Assembly (NCBI GenBank): GCA_029263315.1
Contig: JAJCXR010000046.1
Span: 1-64,000 of the forward strand
Direction of reading: 5' to 3'
Origin: Acidobacteriota bacterium
GTDB taxonomy: Bacteria > Acidobacteriota > Thermoanaerobaculia > Multivoradales > J023
Length of the DNA stretch: 64,000 nt
The position numbers and the translations under genes are program-made. Numbering within the stretch: the first letter of the stretch is position 1; each line of letters opens with the position of its first letter. Of this stretch, positions 48,470 to 58,040 are shown piece by piece. The notes under the pieces are model-generated. The model was given only the letters and a program-made list of their open reading frames with translations, ran no database searches and was not told where the DNA came from.

Positions 48470-51400
48470 GTGAAAGGAAGTCTTCTTGTGGCCGCGCTCG
48501 CCGTGTTTCCCATGGCCCCCGTGGCGTATGCCGTGGAAACAGCCGGCTTTGTCGTCGAAAGCCTTCAACCAGGTTCCGGCGGTAGCCAGGCCGGGCTCAG
48601 GGTAGGAGATGTCCTGGTCACTTGGTGGCGAGAGGCAGCCGCGAGTGGCCCCGCCAAGAGAGTGGGCGGAGAGCTCTCTTCACCCTTCGATTTCTCTGAA
48701 GTCGAGCGTGAAGAGGCTCCCCGAGGCCCCGTCAAGATCGAAGGGCGTCGGCAGGGCGAACCTTTCACCGTCGAGTTGCTTCCCGGAAGATGGGGCATCG
48801 AAGGGAGGCCCTGGTTTCCCCAGGACGCCACCGCAATCTACCTCGAAGCGAGAAAATATGTGGCGGCGGATGACCTCGATTCCGGGCTGAGACTCTTGCG
48901 GCGGCTGACCGCGAAGCTTCACCACGATGGGCGCCACAGCCATGCCGCATGGTTGTCTTTCGAGGTCGCCGACTTGCTGCTTGAAGCTCAGCGCTGGGGC
49001 GAGGCAAGGGTGGCGATGCAGGCCGGTCTTGCCGATGCCGAGGCCAGCGGCAGAGCGCAAATTCTCGCCTTGGGCCATGAGCAGCTCGGCGCTTTCCTGA
49101 AATCGCAAGACGCATTGAAAGAAGCCGTAGTGCACTATGAGCACGCGCTGGCCTTGCGCCAGGCGATGCCGGCAAATCTGGCGACGGCGGACATGCTCAA
49201 TCATCTGGGACTTCTAGCCATCGAGCTAGGAAACTTCGACGGGGCGCTGGACTTGCTCGAGCGAGGGTTGGAGATCAGCAGCGAGTTGGCACCGGATAGC
49301 ATGATGGTTGCCGATATTCGCGGCCGTCTGGCGGTGATCTTCGGCATCCGCAGCGATTTTTCCGCTGCGATGGAGCACATGCTGAGCGCCCTGGAGATCC
49401 AGGAGCGCCTGGCGCCACAGAGCTCCGACGTGGTGCAGACCTTGAGCCGTCTCGCTCTGGCGTCCCGCCGTATGGGCCGCCTGGCGGAGGCCGAGGCCTA
49501 CTTCCGCCGGGCACTCGAGCTACAGCAGCGGCTCGATCCGGACAGCTACAGCATGGCGACGGTGCTCAACAACTTGGGTGTTCTGTTGACCAAGCGGGGC
49601 GATCTGAACCGCGCCGAAGCGTATTTCTGGCGATCCCTCGAGCTCTTCGCGGCGCTGCGGCCGGAGAGTCTGGCCGTGGCCGGAAACTATTCGAATCTGG
49701 GCGGAATATTCGAGGCTCGCGGTAACCTAGAAGCCGCGGAGCGATACCATCGTCAGGCTTTCGATCTCGTCGAGCGGTTGACTCCAGAAAGCCCCAATCT
49801 CGGTTTCATGCTCGATTCGCTGGGCAACTTGGCGCTCGAACGCCACGATCCGGTGGCGGCCAAGCGGTCCTTTGAGCGCGCCCTGGCGCTTCGCGAGCGC
49901 GTCTCCCCCGGCAGCATTTCGGTGGCCCACAGCTGGCGCGACTTGGGCCGTACCGCCGCCGCGGCAGGTCAGTTGGAGGAAGCCGAGCGCCTGCTTAGAC
50001 GCGCCCTCGACATCGAAAGGCGGGTGGCACCGGGCAGCCTGGACGTCGCCCATACCCTGGATCGGCTCGGCGAGGTCGCCGCCCGTCGGCAACAGCTCAG
50101 GCTCGCCGAGGGTTACCATCTAGAGGCGCTGGGAACCCACCGTCGCCTAGCCCCCGGAAGCCTGGCGGAGGCCATTTCGTGCCAGCGGCTGGCATCCATT
50201 TATCGGCGTCTCGGACGGGATGTGGAAGCCGGCAATTTTTATGCTCTGGCGATCGCCGCCCTCGAGGTCCAAAATCACCGCGTGGGTGGTTCCTATGAGG
50301 ATCGATCGGAATTTGCCGCTGCTCGGGCACCCCTCTATGCGGACTCTGTCGATCTGCTGGTCGAGCAGGGGCGGTTCGACGAGGCCTTCCAGGTGCTCGA
50401 ACGATCCCGCAGCCGCGCATTCCTCGAGATGCTCAGCCAGCGGGACTTGAGCTTCGCCGCCGATGTGCCGGCTGAGCTCCTCGAGCAGCAGCGCCTGGCC
50501 GATCAGCGCTACGATCAAGTTCTCGGCCAGCTGGCTCGGCTCTCGGCGCAAACCCCAGAGGGTGGCGAAGAAGCGCTTCACGATGAGCTCGGCAAAGCAC
50601 GTCGTCAACAGCATGAGATCAAAGCCAGGATTCGCGCCGCTTCGCCTCGCCTTGCGGCCTTGCGGGATGCCGAACCGCTCGACCTGCAAGCGACCCGACA
50701 GCTGCTTTCCCCTGGCACGCTAATGCTCGCTTACTCCTTAGGTGAGACGGGTGGTCATCTCTTTGTTATAGGCCACGGCGAGGAGCAGGTCCGCGTCTTT
50801 CCGGTCGCCATAGGATTGACTGCCCTACGCGACGAAGTGGCGAGGCTGCGCAAATTGCTGGGCTCCGGTGAGTCACTCGATGCCATCCGCTTCCGTGCGC
50901 AGCGCCTCGGAGAGCTTCTGCTCGCTCCGGCCAGGCATTTGATTGCCGATGCTGAGCGGCTTCTGATCTTGCCCCAAGGGCCACTGCACATACTGCCCTT
51001 CTCTGCGTTGCTTCTGCCGACCGAAACGGGTGAGTGGCGCTTTCTCATCGAGCACAAGCCGTTGACCGTCGTCGCCTCTGCAACCGTTTTTGCGATGCTG
51101 AGAAAGAGGGAGCTCAGCCCCGGTGAGATACGTCTCAGTGCTTTCGGAGATCCCACCTATTCCGCTCCTGAGGCGTCTGCCTCGCTCGAGCAGCCGGCCC
51201 TGAGGGCGGCGCTCGAGCTGGGCTTGCGACTCGATCCGTTGCCGACGGCGCGGGCCGAGGTCGAGGCCCTAGAGAAGCTCTTTCCGGAGGGGACCAGGAC
51301 CTTCTTGGGCGCCGCGGCCACCGAAGAAGCGGCCAAGTCCGTTGCCCCGAGCAGCAATGTCTTGCACTTTGCGTGTCACGCTGTGGTGGACGATCGCTTC

Positions 51401-51808
51401 CCCCTCGAGTCGGCGCTGATTCTCAGTCTACCGACCGACCCGCAGCACAAGGGAGACAACGGGCTGTTGCAGGCTTGGGAGATCTTCGAGGAAATGCGCC
51501 TCGACGCCGAGCTGGTCACCCTCTCGGCTTGCGATACCGCCCTCGGCAAGGAGCTGGCGGGCGAAGGCATGATCGGGTTGACCCGAGCCTTCCAGTACGC
51601 CGGCGCACGCAGCATTCTGGCATCTCTGTGGGCGGTCAACGACGCCAGCACGGCCGGGCTCATGGAGCAGTTCTATGGCCAGCTGAAACTGGGGGCGGCG
51701 AAAGACCTAGCCTTGCGGCAAGCCCAGTTGACGCTGCTACGAAATGGCGGCGATTTCGCCCATCCCTTTCATTGGGCTGCCTTCATCTTGGTCGGCGACT
51801 GGCGATAG
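48470..51808 (+). CDS. Exported PDZ-TPR-CHAT peptidase (module 2)
   Basis: Likely GTG 48470 (VKGSLLVAALAVFPMAPVAYAVE signal; ORF opens at 48275); PDZ-like LQPGSGGSQAGLRVGDVLV; TPRs; CHAT LHFACHAVVDD and VTLSACDTALGKELAGEGMIGLTRAFQYAGARSILASLWAVND. Confidence 0.9.
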   Translation: MKGSLLVAALAVFPMAPVAYAVETAGFVVESLQPGSGGSQAGLRVGDVLVTWWREAAASGPAKRVGGELSSPFDFSEVEREEAPRGPVKIEGRRQGEPFTVELLPGRWGIEGRPWFPQDATAIYLEARKYVAADDLDSGLRLLRRLTAKLHHDGRHSHAAWLSFEVADLLLEAQRWGEARVAMQAGLADAEASGRAQILALGHEQLGAFLKSQDALKEAVVHYEHALALRQAMPANLATADMLNHLGLLAIELGNFDGALDLLERGLEISSELAPDSMMVADIRGRLAVIFGIRSDFSAAMEHMLSALEIQERLAPQSSDVVQTLSRLALASRRMGRLAEAEAYFRRALELQQRLDPDSYSMATVLNNLGVLLTKRGDLNRAEAYFWRSLELFAALRPESLAVAGNYSNLGGIFEARGNLEAAERYHRQAFDLVERLTPESPNLGFMLDSLGNLALERHDPVAAKRSFERALALRERVSPGSISVAHSWRDLGRTAAAAGQLEEAERLLRRALDIERRVAPGSLDVAHTLDRLGEVAARRQQLRLAEGYHLEALGTHRRLAPGSLAEAISCQRLASIYRRLGRDVEAGNFYALAIAALEVQNHRVGGSYEDRSEFAAARAPLYADSVDLLVEQGRFDEAFQVLERSRSRAFLEMLSQRDLSFAADVPAELLEQQRLADQRYDQVLGQLARLSAQTPEGGEEALHDELGKARRQQHEIKARIRAASPRLAALRDAEPLDLQATRQLLSPGTLMLAYSLGETGGHLFVIGHGEEQVRVFPVAIGLTALRDEVARLRKLLGSGESLDAIRFRAQRLGELLLAPARHLIADAERLLILPQGPLHILPFSALLLPTETGEWRFLIEHKPLTVVASATVFAMLRKRELSPGEIRLSAFGDPTYSAPEASASLEQPALRAALELGLRLDPLPTARAEVEALEKLFPEGTRTFLGAAATEEAAKSVAPSSNVLHFACHAVVDDRFPLESALILSLPTDPQHKGDNGLLQAWEIFEEMRLDAELVTLSACDTALGKELAGEGMIGLTRAFQYAGARSILASLWAVNDASTAGLMEQFYGQLKLGAAKDLALRQAQLTLLRNGGDFAHPFHWAAFILVGDWR

Positions 51809-51844
51809 CATACCGGTCGGGCATCTAGTCCCGAGGAAACAGGA

Positions 51845-51873
51845 GAGCGCTCCCGAATAGGTCGGGAGCGCTC
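51845..51873 (+). terminator. Rho-independent-type hairpin after the CHAT gene
   Basis: GAGCGCTCCCGA-ATAGG-TCGGGAGCGCTC, 12-bp stem, followed by AATCTCTTCC. Confidence 0.6.
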
Positions 51874-51969
51874 AATCTCTTCCGCTTCCAAAGTTTCCAT
51901 GGGTGCCCGTCACCGACCGTAGGTTGCTATGGCCCCGCGTCGGGACAGGTGACGTTCAGTTTGCCGGAA

Positions 51970-52212
51970 TCAGCAGTACCAACTGGGGCCCTCTACGAGC
52001 TCACCCGACGGCCTCACGTAGATGCAACAGCAGATGGACCAGGTACACCCTGGCTCTTGGGTTTGGTTGACGTGGCTGAAATCATTGCCTAACAAAGTCA
52101 GTGGACACTGTAATGCAGCCGCCGGCTGCGCCGAGACATGGAGAATTCCAATCACCAACGCCGCGGTCATCAGGCAGGTGAAGAAACCTTTCAGAAGTAC
52201 ATTGATTTTCAT
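51970..52212 (-). CDS. Small secreted cysteine-rich peptide
   Basis: 80 aa; signal MKINVLLKGFFTCLMTAALVIGILHVSAQPAAA, predicted mature part LQCPLTLLGNDFSHVNQTQEPGCTWSICCCIYVRPSGELVEGPSWYC (6 Cys). Confidence 0.7.
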   Translation of the reverse strand: MKINVLLKGFFTCLMTAALVIGILHVSAQPAAALQCPLTLLGNDFSHVNQTQEPGCTWSICCCIYVRPSGELVEGPSWYC

Positions 52213-52328
52213 ATGTGAAGTCCTTTCATGACTATCGATGGATTCGATCTGTTGGAAGTTGTGACGGGCGCCCGGTCGTTGCTAGGGGTCTGGAAACCAA
52301 GGGTCGGGAAGAAACTTGAACTTTGCGA

Positions 52329-52916
52329 TCATGATGCGCCGCTTTCGGTCGGCCCCTCGGCAAGCTCGACGGTTTGGGTGGCGAAGCCCTCGAGGAAACC
52401 CTCAGGTAGCACCCCCAGCCAAGACCCTTCGACCCTTCCGTCGACCCCGGCATGAAGGGTCTCCGGGACGCCTGGAAGGGAGTAGTCGGACCGGAAGCGA
52501 TCCGGATCTGTCGGCACGAAGACCTCAAAAGGGAGCGCCTGGTCGCGAACGTAGGATCGCGTGGCGTCCATGGAATCGATGCTGATGCCCACCACGTTGA
52601 AGTGCTCTCCCAGCTGTTCCTCGAACGCCAACCAGTTGGGCAAATTTCCCCGGCAGGCCGGGCAGCTGGTTGTGAAGACGAAGAGCATCGTTTCGCGATC
52701 GGCATCGTTGAAGGTCAGCTTGACGTCGTGACCTTCGAGATTCTTCGCATCGATCGGCGGCAGGAGATCACCCACGGCGGGGCTGGCTGACGGCGGCGAA
52801 GCCCGCGGTGACCTCAAGTCGCGATTCTCTGCCACCAATACCACCACGAGGCTCGCCAGACCTACCAAGATCAGATGCAGGGCCACCTGGTATCCGCCGG
52901 CTTTGGGAAAGCTCAT
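52329..52916 (-). CDS. Membrane-anchored TlpA/redoxin-like thioredoxin-fold protein
   Basis: Start ATG 52916 (MSFPKAGGYQVALHLILVGLASLVVVLVAE; ORF to 52982); VFTTSCPACRGNLPNWLAFEEQLG CxxC motif. Confidence 0.85.
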   Translation of the reverse strand: MSFPKAGGYQVALHLILVGLASLVVVLVAENRDLRSPRASPPSASPAVGDLLPPIDAKNLEGHDVKLTFNDADRETMLFVFTTSCPACRGNLPNWLAFEEQLGEHFNVVGISIDSMDATRSYVRDQALPFEVFVPTDPDRFRSDYSLPGVPETLHAGVDGRVEGSWLGVLPEGFLEGFATQTVELAEGPTESGAS

Positions 52917-53092
52917 CGATGTCTCCTCCGTTGTTGGGAACTTGTGCGTCCCGCGGTCGGGCTCTCTTTTACCAAGATCCACTTCCAGCGCGGCGGTTTA
53001 CGCGCAACCTAGAAATGTTGGAGGGTTCCCGAGTCCTGGCGATGCCGGTGTCGCCCTTTCTTCGCCCGCAGCGCCCGGGCGCCATCGACCGC

Positions 53093-53977
53093 TCAGTTGC
53101 CTCGATTGGCCCCGGCGCTGTAACGGACGACCCGGTGGATACGGTGCAGGTCCTCGGAATTGCATTCGGTGATGATGTCGAGCTGGGGAAAGCGGTGATG
53201 ATCCTCGGGATCCACCCTCCAGGCAGCGGTGAAGCGCTGCTCCTTGTCGAGAAACACGGCACCATAGCCGGCCAGGGGGGTGACGGGAAAACCCGACGAC
53301 CATAGGGTTTCAGCCACCCGTTTGTCTTCAAAATCGTAGAGGCCGTCGTCGAGCTCTCGCCGTACCCGGGGGATCTCCCGCGCCAGCGGCTCGAGGCAGC
53401 GGGTGGCGATGAAATAGCCGATGCCCGTCGCCATGTCACAGCGGTAGGGACGGGTATAGGGCGTTTCGTAGCGCGGATCTTCGCATTTGCCGACGTGCCA
53501 GGTGGCGTCAGGGAGGACCTTGCGGACCTCCAGCACACGTCCCGAGTAGGGACTGGCCCGGAAGGGCTTTTTCAACAGCTGCCGCGGGTTGACGTAGCAA
53601 TCGTCGTCCACCTTGAAGACATAGCGCAAATGTTGGGGCATTTTCTGGTGCACAAAAGCCATGGCCCGCAGCACCTTGAGCACCAGGTACTCGTAGTTGT
53701 CCCGGCTGTCGACGCTCAGCACGTCGCCCCGCAGACGGGCCGGCCGGCCGGGCTCCCCAACCACAAAGAGGTGGCGTAGGCCGAGGGGGGAGAGGTCGTT
53801 GATCCATGTGGCCCGCAGGGCCCGACGGCGGGCGCCGTGGCGGCGACAGGAAATGATCAATACCAGCACGTCTTGGCCCGGTAGCGTACGGGGTGGGCCG
53901 CCGGCACGAAGGCTCGGGGTACCGGGGGCCCAGCTCGCCGGACGAGACGGTTTGGAGGTCGACGGGGGACGGTTCAT
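53093..53977 (-). CDS. GT31-like (galactosyltransferase/fringe-type) glycosyltransferase
   Basis: ATG 53977 overlaps the upstream stop (ATGA); LVLIISCRRHGARRRALRATWI, YEYLVLKVLRAMAF, YVFKVDDDCYVNP, GIGYFIATRCLEPL, DFEDKRVAETL are GT31-type motifs. Confidence 0.8.
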   Translation of the reverse strand: MNRPPSTSKPSRPASWAPGTPSLRAGGPPRTLPGQDVLVLIISCRRHGARRRALRATWINDLSPLGLRHLFVVGEPGRPARLRGDVLSVDSRDNYEYLVLKVLRAMAFVHQKMPQHLRYVFKVDDDCYVNPRQLLKKPFRASPYSGRVLEVRKVLPDATWHVGKCEDPRYETPYTRPYRCDMATGIGYFIATRCLEPLAREIPRVRRELDDGLYDFEDKRVAETLWSSGFPVTPLAGYGAVFLDKEQRFTAAWRVDPEDHHRFPQLDIITECNSEDLHRIHRVVRYSAGANRGN

Positions 53978-56900
53978 CGGGCCACCCCGCGGCGGCTTGA
54001 CTCCGGATTGGCCAGCCGGGCTTCGACGGGCCTTTCTTCGGGTTGTACCTGCCCGGCCGGCATCTCCTCGGCCGGCGTCACCCCGGCCAGCATCCTCTCG
54101 GCCGGCATCGTCTCGGCCAGCATCGCGAGGGCCGAGGGGCGCTCCCCGTGGAGAACAAAAACGCCTCGCCTCCAGGTGGCCTCTACTAGGGCGCGGGCCG
54201 AACGGCGTCCCAGCCAGAACGCCGCCGGCCCTGCGGAGCGGCTCGGCTTGCGGTGGAAGTGCGGCCGGCTCAGATCCTCCGGTAGCAGCCGGGCCTCGCC
54301 GCCCACCTCGAGGATCCAGGCCCCGGGGAAGTCGGTGCCGGCGATCACGAAGGCGCCCTTGAGCAGGCACAGGACGCGGGCCAGCTCCTTCCTTTGGCCC
54401 ACCCGGCGACAGCGGTTGCAGTACCGCACTCCCCAGACCTCACCGTCGCGGCGCCGCGTCCCGTCCGTCGGCAGGTCGCTGGGCAACAGGGCCCGTAGCT
54501 GCACCCGACGATGGGGCGGCAGCTGGCGAGCCGCCAGGGCCCGGTCGATGTCTTGCTGGTGCGTCGCGTCGGTGACCCGGTGGGAGGTGAAGTAGATCAC
54601 CGCAGGCCCGTCATCGGGCCTAACGTCGTGGCCGTCGTCGGGACCGCCGTCGGACCCGTCGGGGGCGGACCTCAAGCGCTGGCAGAGCTCGGTGGCGGCG
54701 CGGTCGATGGCGTCATGGTGGGCGGCGATCTGGCTCGGCATGCGGTTGGCGACAAAGCGGCAGTCGGTGGCCAGGTAAACATCCGGGATGTCGTACAGCA
54801 GGCGCTCGACGGCCAGGAAGGGGGTGCCGTCGAGTAGCCAGCGGCCGTCGCGCCAGTGACGCCTGATCAAGGCCTGGGCACCGCGCCGAGACAGCAGGTA
54901 GGCGCCGGCACCCCACGCCTTGCACACCGGGTCGATGTCCTGGCGGGGCACCAAGGCGCAGCGGGTCCGCCGCAGGGCGAGGTAGTGCAGGACGTCGGTG
55001 TTGTTGCACTGCAGTTGCAGGATGTTCCAATCCGGAGGCGCGGCGGCCAGCAGATCCGCCAGGCGGTGGCCCGGCCATGCCTCGAAACCCTCGAAGACCA
55101 TGTCGTCCTCCAGCACGCAAATCCTTTCGAGGCCGGGGGTGTCGAGCATCTGGCGAGCGGCCTGCAGGTGGCTGAGCAGGGTGGCCAGATCCGCCTTGGG
55201 GCTGTTGGCACCGAGGCGATTGAGGTACGACACACCGTCGAGCTCACCCTGCTGAACATCGTGCAGGCGCTGACCATCGAGGGCCGGGAGGCGACGCCAG
55301 CTGCGTGCCCCCACGGCCCGTAGCTGACCTTCGGTGTGGCTCCGTCGGTCCCCGGCTCGATCCAGGTTGAGGTACCAGATGGGTAACCCGCTGACATGTT
55401 GCCGTTGGGCCGCCAGGCGGTGGGTGTTGGCGGCGGAGTTGAGCTGCACCCCGGCCCGCGCCTTGGCCAGGCTGCCGGTGGGGGCCACGAACTGCACCAG
55501 GTGATCGAGCCGTCGGGAGTCGTTGAGCACCTCGAGATCGAAGACGCGGAAGGCTTCGGGATGGAGTCGCGCCAACCGATCGCTATGCTCGGCGTAGAGA
55601 TCCCAGTAGGCACCCAGGGCCTCGTCCAGCCCCTGGCAGTGATCGAGCTTCGGGTAACAGGCGTCCCACTGCGGCACACTGCGCCAGCGGCTACCGTCGT
55701 GGGACATCCAGTGGTTGGCGTTGTAGGGGGCGACTTTGGCCAGGTAGCTCTGGACGGTGGCCTGCCGTTGGCGGCGCAGGCAGACGAAACGAGCTCGGAT
55801 GCCCCGACGCTCCGCCCAGCCGCGGATGGTCTCGACGTGGGGCAGGTAGTAGAAGGCCACGTCGCCGAAGACGTCCCCCCCTGCGTCGGCCAGCCGCTCC
55901 AGGTGCGCTTCCACCTGGGCCGGCGCCGCGTCCCAGGGCAGCAGCGGCGGCCGCTCGTGGCTGATCGGGGCGCCATCGAAGGCTTCCGCCAGGACTTGGG
56001 AGAGGCTGACCGTGCCGCAGCGTCCGGTGCCTAGGCCGATCACCAGGGTGCGACCGGGGCCGCGGTCCGGGGCTTCCAGGGCCCGGCGATCGAGCCCACC
56101 GGCCAGGCGGCCGAGGTCTTGTGGCCGGACGACGTCTTCGATACCACCGAGGCCGAGCTTGCGCAGCTGAAGACGGCGAAAAAAGGGCACCCGCTGCCAG
56201 CGGAAGGCATCGTACTCGGGGTTGCGCTCTGAGGTGTTGAAGGCGCTGAAGTAGGGCAGCACGGTGGCCTTCAACCGGCCCCGGGCTCGCCAGAAGAACT
56301 GCAGGTGGTCCAGGGTCTTGAGCTCGTCGTCCCAGCCGATCTGGCGGATTTTGGAGCTGCGGGCAAGGTAAAATTGGGGCACAAAATCGTAGACCGGAAA
56401 ACCCGCCACCAGGCCACGGCTGGTCTCGAAGACCTGGCGCAAGACGCCCCGATGGTGGTTTGTCGAGTGGTGGTTTATCGGGCTGCGGTTTCCTGAGCCT
56501 TGGTCCACCTCGAAACATCCCCACCAGCGGGCTGGACGATAGTAGCCGGCCACCAAGTCGAGCTCGGGCACCGTCTCCAGCACCTGCCAGGCCGCTTCGA
56601 GCCGGGTCTCCTCGTCGAAGAGGGTGTCGTCGTCGACCACCATCACGTAGGGGGTCTTCACCTGTCCGACCAAGAAGTTGCGGCCGTAGGAGGCCCCCGA
56701 ATCCCGGGGCAGGAGGTAGTAGGCGGTGATCAAACCCAGCTCGTCGTCGAAGGTACGATAACCGGAGTCGTCCGCCACCAGGATGGGGATGGCGGGGAAG
56801 CGCTTGCGGATGCTGCGCACGCAGCGTTCCAGTGACGATGGCCGCAGTAGGGTCTTGATGATGATGGTGACTGTCGCCTGGACGCCGTCCAGGGGGCTGC

Positions 56901-57003
56901 GCTCGGCGGCGGCCGGAGCCCGCCCTTGCCGAGGCGGTGGCAAGCGAACGGTGGCCCCCGTGGGTTGATCCAAGGCCGACGGGTGGAGGGTTTCGAGGCT
57001 CAT
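53974..57003 (-). CDS. Fusion protein: GT12-like glycosyltransferase + sulfotransferase + GT25-like glycosyltransferase + C-terminal Cys/repeat region
   Basis: VTIIIKTLLRPSSLERCVRSIRKRFPAIPILVADDS...SYGRNFLVGQVKTPYVMVVDDDTLFD and VPQFYLARSSKIRQIGWDDELKTLDHLQFF (GT12-like); TLVIGLGTGRCGTVSLSQVL (sulfotransferase PAPS loop); IWYLNLDRAGDRRSHTEGQL...CVLEDDMVF...WGAGAYLLSRRGAQAL (GT25). Confidence 0.8.
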   Translation of the reverse strand: MSLETLHPSALDQPTGATVRLPPPRQGRAPAAAERSPLDGVQATVTIIIKTLLRPSSLERCVRSIRKRFPAIPILVADDSGYRTFDDELGLITAYYLLPRDSGASYGRNFLVGQVKTPYVMVVDDDTLFDEETRLEAAWQVLETVPELDLVAGYYRPARWWGCFEVDQGSGNRSPINHHSTNHHRGVLRQVFETSRGLVAGFPVYDFVPQFYLARSSKIRQIGWDDELKTLDHLQFFWRARGRLKATVLPYFSAFNTSERNPEYDAFRWQRVPFFRRLQLRKLGLGGIEDVVRPQDLGRLAGGLDRRALEAPDRGPGRTLVIGLGTGRCGTVSLSQVLAEAFDGAPISHERPPLLPWDAAPAQVEAHLERLADAGGDVFGDVAFYYLPHVETIRGWAERRGIRARFVCLRRQRQATVQSYLAKVAPYNANHWMSHDGSRWRSVPQWDACYPKLDHCQGLDEALGAYWDLYAEHSDRLARLHPEAFRVFDLEVLNDSRRLDHLVQFVAPTGSLAKARAGVQLNSAANTHRLAAQRQHVSGLPIWYLNLDRAGDRRSHTEGQLRAVGARSWRRLPALDGQRLHDVQQGELDGVSYLNRLGANSPKADLATLLSHLQAARQMLDTPGLERICVLEDDMVFEGFEAWPGHRLADLLAAAPPDWNILQLQCNNTDVLHYLALRRTRCALVPRQDIDPVCKAWGAGAYLLSRRGAQALIRRHWRDGRWLLDGTPFLAVERLLYDIPDVYLATDCRFVANRMPSQIAAHHDAIDRAATELCQRLRSAPDGSDGGPDDGHDVRPDDGPAVIYFTSHRVTDATHQQDIDRALAARQLPPHRRVQLRALLPSDLPTDGTRRRDGEVWGVRYCNRCRRVGQRKELARVLCLLKGAFVIAGTDFPGAWILEVGGEARLLPEDLSRPHFHRKPSRSAGPAAFWLGRRSARALVEATWRRGVFVLHGERPSALAMLAETMPAERMLAGVTPAEEMPAGQVQPEERPVEARLANPESSRRGVAR
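54055..54129. repeat. 15-bp coding minisatellite, 5 copies
   Basis: GGCCGGCATCTCCTC / GGCCGGCGTCACCCC / GGCCAGCATCCTCTC / GGCCGGCATCGTCTC / GGCCAGCATCGCGAG; encodes 5-aa repeats MLAET MPAER MLAGV TPAEE MPAGQ on the minus strand. Confidence 0.85.
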
Positions 57004-58040
57004 GGTGTGGGACCTCCTGAGGTCTGGGGTGGTGCCAGCAGGCTGCGGTGGCGGTGATTGAATTGGCGGGCGTAGGGGTATAGCTCATCGGCCTGGTAGC
57101 CGAATCCGTGGAAGCGATGCAGGCGCCAGGGGGCCGGCGATGGGTCGACGGGTAGGGGATTGGGGGCACCTACCACCGAGTAGGTGAAACGGAAACCGCA
57201 GCCCGCCAGCACCCGATCGGTGCGGTCTTCGAGAGCCCCGTTGGGATACACGAAGTGTGGGCTGACGGCTCCCAAGTGGTGGCCTAGGAGGCATCGACAG
57301 GCCATGGCGTCGCGCCGCAGATCATGGTCCGTGCGCTGGTTCGCCGTGTCGTGAAACAGCGAGTGGGCGGCGATGGTGCAATGGGAAAAGCGGTCCAGGG
57401 CGGCGATCTGGGGCCAGCCCATGTTGCGGTGCACAAAGGGCGAGCAGCGCACGGCGGCGGTGGACACGTCATCGGTCTGCCGCCGCAGCTGGTGCATGAG
57501 GAACCCTCGTCGGCGGGGGGAGGTGCGACATCGATACTCGAAGTCCGCCGCCCCCTGCTCGGGGCACGACCAGGCCAACTCGTCGTTGGCTGCGTCGCCC
57601 AGGCGCAGGACACGTCGGTGGGTGGCGGCGAAGCGGGCTCGGACCTCTTCCCACCAAAAAATGCCCCGGGCCGAGGCCTGACGCGTCGCGATGCCGGGGC
57701 AGACCGCCAGCAGGATGGGAATCTGCTCCTGGCGCAGCCAGTATTCCAGGGGCTCGAAGGTGCCGAGGTGGGCGTCGTCGAAACAGATCAGCAGATGAGG
57801 GCCGGGGCGGGGCCGATGCCGCAATCCTTCGAGCTCTTGGGCGGCGATGAGACAAAACCCCAGCGATTCCAAGAGACGGATTTCTGCCAGGCAGCGCTGC
57901 GGTGTGATGTCGAGATCGTGCACCGTCAGGCGCTGGGGGTCGGTCTCCAAACCGTGGTAGACCAGGATACTGACGAAGCAGCGGTCGCGGTCCAGGGGGC
58001 GGAATGCATCACCGAGGGAGGTGGGCAGGGGAGAGCCCAT
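57000..58040 (-). CDS. Polysaccharide deacetylase-family protein
   Basis: ATG 58040 within ORF 57000-58715: FVSILVYHGLETDPQ...HLLICFDDAHLGTFEPLEYWLRQEQIPILLAVCPG...HSLFHDTANQRTDHDLRRD, YPNGALEDRTDRVL. Stop/start ATGA overlap with the next gene. Confidence 0.8.
   Translation of the reverse strand: MGSPLPTSLGDAFRPLDRDRCFVSILVYHGLETDPQRLTVHDLDITPQRCLAEIRLLESLGFCLIAAQELEGLRHRPRPGPHLLICFDDAHLGTFEPLEYWLRQEQIPILLAVCPGIATRQASARGIFWWEEVRARFAATHRRVLRLGDAANDELAWSCPEQGAADFEYRCRTSPRRRGFLMHQLRRQTDDVSTAAVRCSPFVHRNMGWPQIAALDRFSHCTIAAHSLFHDTANQRTDHDLRRDAMACRCLLGHHLGAVSPHFVYPNGALEDRTDRVLAGCGFRFTYSVVGAPNPLPVDPSPAPWRLHRFHGFGYQADELYPYARQFNHRHRSLLAPPQTSGGPTP

Noticed and set aside
55691-57169. 492-aa minus-strand ORF overlapping the fusion glycosyltransferase
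   Set aside because: Pro/Arg/Gly-rich shadow frame of the 1009-aa protein, which has intact catalytic motifs.
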